Assembly (NCBI GenBank): GCA_020091685.1
Contig: CM034598.1
Location: 19,573,745-19,637,744 of the forward strand
Length of the DNA stretch: 64,000 bases
Origin: Lutjanus erythropterus
Taxonomy: Eukaryota > Chordata > Actinopteri > Lutjaniformes > Lutjanidae
Reading direction: 5' to 3'
Shown here: positions 25,801 to 36,968 of the stretch, in pieces
How the letters are laid out: each line of letters opens with the position of its first letter
How positions within the stretch are numbered: position 1 is the stretch's first letter
The notes under the pieces: generated by a model
Told to the model about the DNA's origin: nothing
What the model saw: only the letters and a program-made list of their open reading frames with translations
The model's database searches: none
Position numbers and translations under genes: made by a program

Positions 25801-27793
25801 TAAACTATCATATTCTGAAAGAGAGCAAAAATGACTTGAGCTCTTTGTGGAAAAAGGATTCTATACAATTTTGCGGAGCAGCATCCTCCACATTATTCTT
25901 CTTCATGTAATATGTTCTCTGAGATCAAAAGGATACCTTAATCCTGAGAACACACACGAGCTGCTGCTTGGTAGTTCATATGGTAGAAGAAGAAAAGCCC
26001 ATAGGTTCAATTTGTGTGCAATTTGCTGTGAATGTGTGTGTGTGTGTGTGTGCGTGTGTGGTTCGTGCAGGCCATTCTGCTCTCTGCGAGCTCCCTCGTA
26101 TTGCCATTATACATCACAGCACAGCCCCAGCGAGTGGCTGTGTCAAAAAGCCTGCCTTCCTCTCCACCATATCTCATAGTTACCTCCCCTAACCAAATTA
26201 CCCCCCCAACCCAACCCCCGCCTCAGCCACCCCCCTCTCCTCCTGTAGACACTGAGAGATGAGCTTCAGAAACAGCTGCCTCGAGAAGACAGCAGCGATG
26301 TCCAGCAGCATTTGAGAAGAAATGAGAGTAAACACACACCCACTAGACAAACAAACAAAAGATCCTGGCCGCCATATTTCCGCTGGAAATCAAAAGACTT
26401 TAGAAAAAGAATGAAGATGAGTGAGTTGGTTCGATGAAAATGAAAATCTCTGACATTTTCATTTAAATACTTGTCCATTTTACTACTGTTTATCAGCAGT
26501 TCTGTAACATTTATAGCCAGTTCATGGAAGCTATTACACTCAGTGAAAATGTTCTGGCACACAGGAGAGCAGCAAGGAGCAGTTTGTTTGAAATAAGTAG
26601 GAGAATGTGAGCAAAGAGCTGCTGCTGCAGAAAAAGAACTGACAAAACTCTTTCTTCATTAACAAACAAACAAACAACAACCCACACTCTTGGAAAAAAA
26701 AAAAGGTAGTGCAGAATACTAACTTATAGAGCACATAAGATTGTTAAAGGGGCACCGAATTAAACTTCCCTTTCCTGAAAGTCAATTTTCCACACATATT
26801 ATTTGAAACCCAGATAACCAAAACATGCCTATACTATAAACAACAGTACGGCCATGGGCAGGAAGTCTAGAAATGAAGGCAAAACTAAGGCGTGGCCAAG
26901 CATATTTGCTATCTTGTGCTTGGCGCATTTGGGTAAAAACCACTAGACTGGCTAAAACCTGGTCGAAGTGAAAAGTCTGTGACACAGTCGGTCTGAATGC
27001 ACAAGACAGCACCTGGCGTGTTTGGCCGAAATACACACCCACAAGTCTCTACAACCACAAAACATCAAATCTTTTCCCCACACAGGAATGTTGATTAATA
27101 AAGTGTCCTCTGAACATATTTTCACTCAGCAAAATAATGAAGTCAAAAGTGTGCGGGTGTGTGTCTCACACTTAGCTGAGGTGCACACACACATCACCAC
27201 AATCAAAAAACACCTTTCATTAATGTTAAACAGCGTGCCCATGTGTGTGTGTGTTATTTTTTTTAAAATCAGAAATAAGGAATCAGAAATTATTATTACA
27301 ATTAGAAAGCCAAATAAACAGTCGTCTTTAACAGATCAGTCAGCATGACAGCTGGAGCAGCTGTAGTGTTTGTGTCTTTGGACAGGAGATCTGTCTCCTT
27401 GCTTAAAAATTGTTTCTCTTTGTTTCTTCCTGGTAAATCTGCTGTCATGCTGACACCGCTTGTGCTCCTAATGCACCTGCTTCTTAAATGTGATGAGAGA
27501 CGACTTTGTGACTGGCTTATCGCATGCTCGGCCTAAACTCACCTGTTAATTAATTAAGGTGCAGCCGATAGGTGTATCCCACTGTGCATTGCTGGTGCAA
27601 GGGGCGTGATAGGACAGGGTACCACTACCCTGGGTGTAAAAAGTGGAAAGAGCTGGAAAAAGTGGATTTGGATACACTGTGAATAAATTAAATGCACTGT
27701 GCCTCATGTTTTCCACTTGCACTTTAGATTAGCGTAAGATAAGGCCCCAGGTGTGGATGTACTTATTGTTAGTGTTCTTCTACTAAAGAACTT

Positions 27794-27794
<1 letters not shown>
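22843..27794. other. Unassigned intronic DNA
   Basis: Contains short CA/TG runs (22978-22994, 25530-25545, 26034-26060) and a TA run at 23389-23402. The interval 25570-25860 is a non-repetitive, balanced-composition block. A repeat-like start, TTAAAGGGGCACCGAATTAA, appears at 26736 but no matching end was found. Confidence 0.4.

Positions 27795-27840
<46 letters not shown>
27795..27840. repeat. (GT)n microsatellite
   Basis: About 23 perfect GT units. Confidence 0.97.
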
Positions 27841-27841
<1 letters not shown>

Positions 27842-29087
27842 TCTTTGCCATGGATAGCTTGAGAGAAACATGATAAACTGGGCTCGCTGGTCATATTAGC
27901 AGGTAGAATAGTTGGTGTAAAGCAACAACAGCTTGTGGCTCAGCTGGGGCTATGACCTCTACACACTGTAGTGGGAGGGAGAGAGGGAGAGACGTGGAGA
28001 GGGCAAAAGAGAGATAAAGATGGATGGGCAGTGGAGGAAGGAGAAGCAGCAAGAAAAAAAGCACATCAGAGTGCTTTAATCCAAAACATCAACCCAATCT
28101 GAGCACCTTTCTCCACCTCTGCAGGCCTTACACCTCTCGTTGTATCGACACACATGTAGTTAGAGGTTTATTTAACACTTCCAATGGTGAATAAAGTTCC
28201 CAGTACAGAATCAGAGCCACTGGAAAGGCTCCAAACTATGAAGAAGAAATGAAATCCTTCTTGTTAGTACGTCCTCCTCCTTTCTGTGTCATAAACGCCT
28301 CAGCAAAACAAATCCCTCGAATTCGTGATCAGCTGTAATTATTTGGTCAGCCTCATCTGCAGGAATTATTGGACTACTTTGCTTTCCAACTCGACCAATT
28401 TGGCGGGAAACCCACGGAAGTGACAAACCTACAGTAACACTACTACAACGAAGACGGTGTGAGTAATACAGAATCCCACGAAACATTTGGAGGCAACAAC
28501 AATTTTAGAGCTGATTGTGTGGAGTCATACTACTATGACAAAATGAAACACTTTTGATTTTCAATCCCAAAAATAGAGAACTGTAATCTGGCGGCTGACT
28601 AAAACAAATGTAACGTAATGTCTAATGTGTTTTAAATAATCTGAGACACAGTCTTTATAAATTGTCCTCTTTAGACCTCTTTATCCAATAAAACTGACCC
28701 AGCTCCTCACCTCTGTCTGACTTTCATCAATTCCAAACATCCCAAAATTCAATGTTCAGTGTCAGGCAAGTGGGTGAGAAAACGCACTGGAGTATGCAGT
28801 GAAGGGCTGTGTATTTTTGTAAACATAATATGCTGTGGTAATAATGTTTTGCGATGACCTAACTTGCCTCAGTGTTCATGTTTCGTACAAGAACCAGGAA
28901 GACCCTGGAGGAGGACTTGCCAGCCAGAATTCTCTGTCCACATGTTGTGCTGTATTTAACAGCTGCTCAGACCATCATGACCTTCAACTCTGCCTCTGAG
29001 TGGCGCCCTCTAATGGATGCATTGCTTATCACCCTGCCAACTTTAAGGACACATGGAGGTATGTGGGCAGTGACTGTTTGAAAAAAT
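27841..29087. other. Unassigned intronic DNA
   Basis: Purine-rich GGGAGAGA sequence lies at 27970-28030. No exon or element terminus recognised. Confidence 0.4.
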
Positions 29088-29252
29088 CAAAAAATAGGTC
29101 CGCACACCAGAAACTGCTCCTTAAGACTTTTTTAATAGTATCACCACATGTGACAATTCGGGCACCAGCCCTTCATCAGACAATCTGGTGCCCGAAACGT
29201 CACATCAGACATGACATTGTCTGATGAAGGGCTGGTGCGCGGACCTATTTTA
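29088..29252. repeat. Nested palindrome with CATCAGACAAT core
   Basis: Outer arms AATAGGTCCGCACACCAG (about 29093-29110) and CTGGTGCGCGGACCTATT (29232-29249) are inverted with one mismatch. Inner arms at 29162-29184 and 29217-29239 are a perfect 23-bp inverted pair. CGGGCACCAG (29159) and CTGGTGCCCG (29185) form a third pair. The word TCTGATGAAGGGCTGGTGC occurs at ends of dispersed vertebrate repeats, so this is probably a small foldback element. Confidence 0.7.
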
Positions 29253-30604
29253 TTTTTATTTTTTTCATTTTTGTACCTGTTCTGCTGTCCAGCACCCAGT
29301 ACTCATCAATTTTGGGATGTGCGTGCTGTTTTTTGAGTCTACAGTTTGTTACATTGTTTGAAACACACGATTCTGTTTCCGTACATAAAGGGGGCATAAA
29401 TTCTTTACACACCATCATTTTGTTCAAGCGCACCATCCATACTGTGCAACTCTCAAAAGAGATGCGAAGGAAGTGAGATGGCTCACTCTGCAGACTTTAC
29501 AGCTACCTTGAATTTCACATTGCTCCACAAGTAATTTAGGCAATTGCTTCTTCAAAAAAGCAACTTCTAATAACGCCTGCTTTGCTGACAGAGGCCTAAA
29601 CCCACTAATACTTCAAAAACGGGCCATAAAAACCAGAAAACCCTGACACCTACCACAACTTGGACCTTCAGTATAAGTGTGTGAACATTGTGAATGGTCC
29701 CATTACATCTGACAACTGGCCCTGGGGCTCACTTCATCACGTCAGGAAAGCCCTCTGCTCCTTTGGCCCAAACACAACACAACCACATAAAAATATCAGT
29801 AATAGTAGGAAGAAATAGGAAAAAAGTGTGCATGTAGTTGGCCTTAAGCAAGTTATATATAGTTTAAGACTGCAGGGCCATTGTGACTGACCCTGAACTG
29901 AGAAATTCCTTGAGATAGAGGCTCAGTCTGCACAGAGTGGCTGTGGAAACAGGCCAACTGGCTAGAGAAGTACTAACCGGAAGGTCACCCTGCTTTCGAA
30001 AGAAATGCGTGCACTGCAAACAACCAAAATATTAAGAAAACATATTTCCCAAATTTCAATATTAAATGTAATCTCAAATACCCAGGCTCTAATATAAACC
30101 TCAAATCAATACTTGAAGAGTAGAAGAAGAGTGTTAAATACAAGGAACAGATTTCCTTTCATGTTTAATCATTACTAATGTTTATTTGGCTGTTTATTGA
30201 TTCAAATTTCTTTAAGTGATTCATAATTGAACAGCTGTTATTCCTTATTTATTGCACTGTCATGTTTTAAGAGTCCCACAAATACTTCTGTGTTTCATGC
30301 TCAGTTGAACTGAAAATATCACAAAGATGACACTGAGAAAGGTACACACACATCCGTATGGGTCCACACACACACCATGCAAACGGCCAGAGAGACAGTC
30401 CGAGAGAGGACAAGCACATAGCTAGTCCCAGAAATGCCCCTCCCCTGCCCAAGTGAGCGAAATTATGAGATGGGACAGGAGAAATAATGGAGGTGGATGG
30501 TGGCTTCATGCTGTCACACACCAGCAAAAAGGACAGAGAGGAGGGTCCTGTCACATCGCATCAGAGTCAGCTGCAGCCACACCCGCCCTGCGAGCATACA
30601 CCCT
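29253..30604. other. Unassigned intronic DNA
   Basis: No exon, transposon end or notable simple repeat recognised. Confidence 0.4.
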
Positions 30605-30705
30605 GCTGCTGCTGCTGCTGGAGGAGGAGAGGAGAGGAGAGGAGAGGAGAGGAGAGGAGAGGAGGAGAGGAGAGGAGAGGAGAGGAGAGGAGAGAGAGAG
30701 AGAGA
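30605..30705. repeat. (CTG)n(GGAGA)n compound array
   Basis: Five CTG units followed by about 16 GGAGA pentamers with one GGAGG interruption, then GA repeats. Confidence 0.95.
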
Positions 30706-30899
30706 ACTAGAGCATAAAGCAGGGGAAAAAGAACATCCCCTTCTGTTCTATTCTTCCATTAGTCTCTCCAGTGTGTCTCATTTCAATTGTATCTCATTCC
30801 TTATCTAGCCTGTCTCCTCCACTCTCACCATGTTGCCAGTCTCCTGATTTGGCCACAGCGAGGACTTGGGTGGTGAATCAGCTTTGGGACAGAACTATA

Positions 30900-31224
30900 G
30901 ACTAGAGACGTATCACACCACTTATTCCCAGTTCTGATCCAATTCCGATATCTGAATTTGGATATCTGCGATGCCAACACTAGACCGATACAAGTGCACT
31001 TTTTCTTGATATTTATTACCATTATTATTATTAGGTAGTGGCATTACTAGTAAGATTACATAAGGTTGAAACTGAACTTAAGTCTGCAAAGGTTGTGTTG
31101 TTTGTGTAAGAGTTGCACATGTACAGTACCGATCACTGATGCACTTTTTCTTGATCTGATACCTGAATTTGAATATCTGGCACTCTTTTTCTTGATGTCT
31201 ATTCTACTTCTTCTTCTTCTTCTC

Positions 31225-31279
<55 letters not shown>

Positions 31280-31870
31280 TAGCAGTAGTAGTAGTAAGAT
31301 TACATTGGGCTAAACTGAGCTTCAGTCTGGAAAGCTTGTGTAGTTTGTGTAAGTATTGTAAATGCATAATACCATTCATGTACTCGTGAGAAAATGGCGG
31401 CAGTTTTTTCAGTTCTGATCCAAATACACTATCTAAATTCTGATATCTGCTGATACCGATATTGTACCAATAAGTGTAATATAGCTTGTGTAATGACATC
31501 CTTCAAACATGACTTTAACATGTAGAGCTGATAAGAGACAGCCTTTATTTGCTTAATTTCCCATGGTGCATGAGAGTTTAATTTAGCTATTTTATGTTCC
31601 AAAATGTACTGTTAATGCTACTGTCTGTTAGTGTTTGTAATGTGATTATTTAGAACACTGTGGTTTAAGTTGGTAATTGACATTTTTGTGCTGGTTTATT
31701 GTTACACCATGAGGTGGCTAGTACATTTCCTAACTACAGCTTAATCGTGCTGCTGTGATTTGGAATGTGTTCCTTATATTACAAGCAGATTCAGTGCTCG
31801 GTGTCAGGAGTCCCATACCCAATACGTCAATATCAGGCCAAGATACCAATATCAGACTGGATCCTCTGCT
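30900..31870. mobile_element. Dispersed repeat with internal tandem duplication
   Basis: GATATC/GATACC-rich subterminal DNA occurs near 30950-31000, 31150-31175, 31435-31465 and again at 31830-31865, as in decayed hAT-type elements. Inside, two units of about 220 bp repeat in tandem: each has CTTTTTCTTGAT, an (ATT)n tract, AGTAAGATTACAT, AGTCTG(C/G)AAAG and TGTGTAAG in the same order. The first unit has only five or so ATT repeats, the second about 20. No transposase seen. Confidence 0.5.
31206..31280. repeat. (TTC)n(TTA)n trinucleotide array
   Basis: About six TTC units followed by about 17 TTA units. Confidence 0.96.
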
Positions 31871-31884
31871 ATAGACTACAGTCT

Positions 31885-31906
31885 GGGTGGTGGTGGTGGT
31901 GGTGGT
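31885..31906. repeat. (GGT)n trinucleotide tract
   Basis: About seven GGT units. Confidence 0.9.
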
Positions 31907-32782
31907 GTGTGTGGGTGGGAGTGGGAGATGGTACAGAAAGGGAGAAAGAGGATTAGAAATGAACTGTGGAGATAGAGCACAACCTGACAATAAGTCCCTT
32001 CTCCCAGTGTGTCTGCGTCTGAGTGTCAGTGTGTGTGAAAGAGAGAGGCAAAGGATTAGCTTGTGAGAAAAAAATCATTTCCCTTTGTGTTCCAAGTGAT
32101 GCTGTCAGTCATCTCACTGTAAGAGGAGCTCTGTGTGTGCGTATGTGTGTGTGTGTGTGTGTGTGTGTGAGTGTGTGTGTGTGAGCAGTTATAAGGATGA
32201 ACAATTCTGGCTATGGCCATAAACATAACCAATAATAGACTAAGTCTGACAGCAGAGCTATTATATCATTTATCTTTGGCTCCTTCATACCTATTGTAAT
32301 AGCTTAGCTTAATGCGCTTTGTGCCAAACACTGGTGTCACTGCACTCCTAACATGGGGAGGCCCCAACAGCCCCTTACACAAATGCACAAACACGCACAC
32401 CATGCAGTACAAAGCAGCGCACTATTAACATGCTTCCCTATTGATCCCTACTTGGCTTTTTTCCTCTTTCTAGGGAGGCCAAAGGTCAGGGCAGCTACAA
32501 GCAGCAGCTTGGAGCTAGTAAGGACTTTGGCTCAAGGACACTTCAACAGACAACAGGGCTGAGAGGCATAAACCACATAAAACACTGATGAGAAACTTAG
32601 AATTTTTAGTTTACTGTTGTTTCTGTAAGATACATTGCTTGACAACACACTAATAACCCAACTGGGTTAGCACAGAAACTAAGTTTCTAGACAATCTTAT
32701 GGCAGTCTTTTAGGAATGGACCATCACAAAGAACATAGGTGCCAGCAAAGATGGCAAATACCACAAAAATAAGTTAAATGTC
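31907..32782. other. Unassigned intronic DNA with TG tract
   Basis: Interrupted (GT)n at 32148-32184. Nothing else recognised. Confidence 0.4.
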
Positions 32783-33103
32783 TTAAAGGACCAGTGTGTG
32801 CATTTCAGTGGCTTAGTACCTCCTACTCCAATCAAGTTCGAGAAGCTATGGTTGCTGCAAAACATGAAAGGCTGTATCTAGAGCCAGTGTTTGGTTTGTT
32901 CGTTCTGGGCTACTACAGAAACATGGCAGTGCAACATGGCAACGTCCATAGAAGAGGACCAGTGAGCTCTGTGGATATAAATGGTTCATTCTAAGGTAAC
33001 AAATAATTCTTATTTTCCAGTGAATATACACTAATGAAAGTTCTTCTTCTTCTTCTTCTGCCACATTCTGCCAATAAATCCCTGTAACTCACTAGGCCTT
33101 TAA
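32783..33103. mobile_element. TTAA-target MITE (AGGACCAGTGTGT family)
   Basis: Left end TTAAAGGACCAGTGTGTGCA; internal GAGCCAGTGTTTGGTTTGTT, TTCTGGGCTACTACAGAAAC and GGTTCATTCTAAGGTAACAA match a short element I know from many percomorph genomes. The right end is ACTCACTAGGCCT followed by TTAA at 33100-33103. No coding capacity. Confidence 0.85.
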
Positions 33104-33584
33104 AGGTGCAATATAAGAAATTCAGCCTTAACTAGCAAGAAACTATTTGCTATGTAAAGATATATAGTGGAGTAATGGTATCAGAAGTCACACTCCCTCT
33201 GTGCGTGTTGTAATCTGAGCTTCTCTGTTTATCCGAGACGGCGGCGTGTGCATGTTAGTGCATGTCAGCCCCTCTCTGTCCTCCCCGCATCCATTTTCAA
33301 CATGGTGGCCTGGCAAGAAAATTTCTCTGCCTTGTTTGACAGTTTCATCTGAGTTTCGGGAGGTTCCATTTAGGAGGATAGCACAAAATGGCAGATGCAT
33401 GGTTACAGTCTTTCTTGTATTACAGCCAAAAAGTGCACTAAAATTGTTTAGTGTTTTGAGCAGTATGTGGTCAGATGTTGATGTTCTTTTTTCCAACTTA
33501 AATGAAGCACACATTTGTTTTGGTCAGAATTAATTCTGTACCACAACCTCTAGTGGCCGTGAATGTCACATACAGCACCCTTAA
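33100..33584. mobile_element. TTAA-target MITE (AGGTGCAATAT family), abutting the previous one
   Basis: Left end TTAAAGGTGCAATATAAGAA; right end, read inverted, TTAAGGGTGCTGTATGTGAC; both ends continue with ATTCA. TTAA flanks at 33100-33103 and 33581-33584. The left TTAA is also the right flank of the preceding MITE. Interior contains CTTGTATTACAGCCAAAAAG, which recurs in the repeat at 54842-55450. Confidence 0.8.
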
Positions 33585-36039
33585 GAATTAACATTACATG
33601 CAAGTGGTTGCATTTTCACCAGTATTTAGATATGTCCCCGGAACAAGCAGCAAACCCTGCAACAACCCATAACATTCCCTTGTTAAAACATCATACATAC
33701 TGTTGTTTTTCCAGGGCAAAAGACATGATGTGAACTAGTACTGAAGTGTTGAATGTAACTGATCCAGGATATAAGCTGTAACCATTTCACACTTTCAGAG
33801 TTACAAGGATGTCAACTGACAGAAATTGAGCTTTGTGTTTATTTTTGTATGATTTGTCTATTTTAATTTATTCTTCAGTCTGGTTGCACCTAACACAATA
33901 CTTTCGTCACTTTCAGGTTCTGAACCTCTTACCTGGGAATTTAGAGGTAATCTTAAACTCAACAGAAGATTGGCTTCATTTATATTGTGATAAATATCAG
34001 TATTGACTGATGTTAAGTCATTATTATGATAAAATGTTTGCCATATCGCCCAGCCCTAGTTGCCAACTGTATCAGTCTGCTGTTGCTGTTGATAAGGTGC
34101 TTGGTCCTGTCCTCAATTCAGAGGATACAGATCCAGCACACCTTGGAAGCCCAGCTATAGAGTAACACAATCTCACACAGAGCTATACATGGACAAGGTC
34201 GTCTCAAAGTCTCCATTACATCTTGGCAAACAGATTATATAATTGTAAGGCAGTATCCAAAGCTTTCCTTGTACGCACTGGCAGACGATCAGTCACAGTG
34301 ATCAAAGTGCTAGATGTGTTTCTTTGTTTCTGCTGCTTCACTCCAGCCCCCACAGAGTCAGTTATTAGAATACAATATATTATTATATAATATATTACAT
34401 ATGCTGGTATACTAACAATTCCCGAGGTCCTCATGCACTGGCAAAAACCCCCAAACATAATACACAGGGAGAGAAAAAGTGATTATTTCTCTATTGCAGA
34501 AAACAAAAACAGGCAGCCTTAGTAAGATGAGGAGGGTGTGAGTTTCTGTTATGAGGTGCGATTCTTGCCGCTTAGCTGCCTGCTGCAACAAGCGCCAAAC
34601 AAAATCATTTTCAACCATCGACACTGTATGCAGACAGACAGACAGACAGGCTCTGTTCCATTAAGGAACATGCAAACAGAAAATACAAACAAGACAGCTG
34701 AACAATTTAACCCAGAGGAAGAACAAATGCAGCTAATTAGATCAGACTAGGACAAAATGCACACATATCCTCAGAGTGTAGGGGGTTCAAGCATGCACTT
34801 GTGCAGCGGGAGCAACTGGCGAGCATAAAATATCCATGATCAGTCTGAGAAGTGTTCTAGCTTCTGGAAGCAGGCAAGTGACCTTAGCTGAGAGGAAGAG
34901 ACAATAGAAAAGGCTAAATTCTTCATGCTAATCAAGACGAGCCCCCCTCCTCCTCTATTCTGTCTACTCCATCCCTTCTGACTGAGTGCTGAGCAGGTGG
35001 TGACGGTTATGATGCTGCTGTTGTTCTTGTTCAGGTTTGGGCACATTAAGATTCCACCACGCGCTTCCTCCCTCCTCCTTTGTGTTACTGTCGTTTTCCT
35101 CCACCTAGCCTTCCCTCTCTCGCTCTCTCCTTTCTTTCTCTTCCTCTGTCTCTCGTGTTGTGTTTTGTTTGTGAGGATTATGTGAGGAAAACTTAAAGAG
35201 TACAAAGCCACCTGTGTGGCTGCTGGCAGGTAAAACAACGTGGCCACGGGAGACACAGGCCAGGTCGGCCAGGCGGAGCAGAAGGGGTTGTTAAGACGCT
35301 GGGACATGGGGAGGATGTCTCGTCCTGTTTCCAGGATCCTTCACAGAGGCTGCTGGGGCCTGTTAGCCTGAGAACTGCTGATGTGGCGAGCATCGATCAG
35401 CTTCCTGCACGGCCCTGCAGCCTGTGGGACTGGCTGGCTGACTGATTGACTGACTGACAGGCTGGCTGGTGATGGCTGTCTTGAAGGCAAAAAAGAAAAA
35501 TCTCCATGAAGGCCTAGTCTGTTTTCTGCTTTATTACTTATTTTATTTCCATTGACTCCAGAATAATGTTATCTGTTTTGTACACTGCTACCCTCTGGAC
35601 CCATCTGGACTTCAGAGAATTCATTTTGGTCACTTGAAACATCACAGTCCCTCTCCTCATGTGACTTCTGATTCTTGGAAACATGCAAGGCACGATGGAT
35701 GTGAATTTTCTCTCTGACTGTGAAATGTTTTTTGTGAATTAATATGGTATTTAGAAATTTTTTGTTGTCCACTGTTTACATGGCAGTTATGTGTGGAGAG
35801 CCACAACGAGTTTGCATAAAATGTGGATCATTGTTCATGAAAATAAAGCAATAAACCAGTGAGCTATTTCACATTTTTGTATTTTAAAAAGAAGTTCATA
35901 TAACGTGTAGTTTATGCATGCAAGAGTATGAAAGGCTCAGATATAGTGAACTGAAATGGATGATTTAATATTCCATAACTCTGACTGATCCAAATGTAAC
36001 TGACATCACTACTACAACAAAAACAAAGAACATTTCTAA
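33585..36039. other. Intronic DNA with one decayed hAT-like terminus
   Basis: At 34040-34058 GCCATATCGCCCAGCCCTAG is a typical fish hAT right end, but its partner end was not located. A pyrimidine-rich stretch lies at 35065-35160 and TGAC/GGCT short repeats at 35430-35470. No exon recognised. Confidence 0.45.
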
Positions 36040-36595
36040 CTCTTCAAATTAGGACCAGACAGATAGATCTGTTGGCTGATATTATTGGCCCAATATTGAC
36101 CTAGCACAGCTATATCAGTATTAACATATATGTTGTACAGTGTTCTTCTTTTACATAACACTATGCTGATTGTCTTTATTCTTCACATTTTTTAGTTTTT
36201 TGAGCAACATTCACGCATATCTGATCCTTTTTAAAATTAAAGTTTTCTATTTTTGTTTTATAGTTATTTCTAATTAAAAGAAACCGTGAAAGTTTACTGT
36301 TTCACTGCCCTGGTGTCATTTTAGATTTTAGATATATAAATAAACAATATTAGACAGTATTTCAGCATCAGGGTTTTTCACTCCCTTATATCAATATTTG
36401 TCAGGCTCTACTTCTCAAATGTATGAATGAACATCAAAAATACTTTGGCTTTGATATGGAATTTTGCCTAAGAATTCAAAATAAGACATAATCTGTCAAA
36501 TCACCTATCCATTATTGGAATAATACATTTTACACATTTCCCATCATCAGCCCATAATTTACTGGCCCCAACATTTATTGTGCATCCCTAATACA
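36040..36595. mobile_element. Decayed hAT-like element
   Basis: Left end carries TTGGCTGATATTATTGGCCC; the right end carries CATCAGCCCATAATTTACTG, then GCCCCAACATTTATTG and TGTGCATCCCTAA. The ends share an inverted GGGCCA-type motif and the GTGCATCCCTA terminus seen at 5313 and 42843. No transposase recognised. Confidence 0.5.
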
Positions 36596-36629
36596 AAGGC
36601 GTATAGTCTGGCTTTCATACATTCACAAT

Positions 36630-36968
36630 AGAGCTGCAGTGATTTGTTGTTTGTTTACAAAGTTGCCATTAATCTTTTTTGTTAATGTATTAATCGGTTT
36701 GAGTACTTAAAATTAAAAAAAGAGCCAAAATGATCTGATTCCAGCTTCTTAAAAGCAAATATTTCTGGTTTTCTTTATGACAATAAACTGAATACTTTTT
36801 GATTGTGGGCAAAAGAAGACATTTGAGGACATCACCTTTGGCTTTGCGAAACACTGATCAACATTTTTCAACATTTTCTGATATTTTTTAGACCAAACAA
36901 CTAATCAGTTAATCAACAAAATAACCTACAGGTTAATCAACAATGAGAATAATTGTTAGCTGCAGTCT
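36630..36968 (-). mobile_element. GGGCTGCAAC-family repeat, near full length
   Basis: Left AGAGCTGCAGTGATTTG and right AATTGTTAGCTGCAGTC are the two termini; TTCCAGCTTCTTAAAAGCAA and GACATTTGAGGACATCACCT are internal blocks in inverse order. Confidence 0.75.

Noticed and set aside
30453-30808. Open frames encoding ERRGEERRGE-type peptides
   Set aside because: Produced entirely by the GGAGA pentamer array.
31066-31499. Poly-Leu and poly-Asn frames of over 100 codons
   Set aside because: Translation of the TTA trinucleotide array in both strands.
34840-35307. A 155-codon minus-strand frame
   Set aside because: Low-complexity RKRKKGESERGK sequence from a pyrimidine-rich tract; no recognisable domain.
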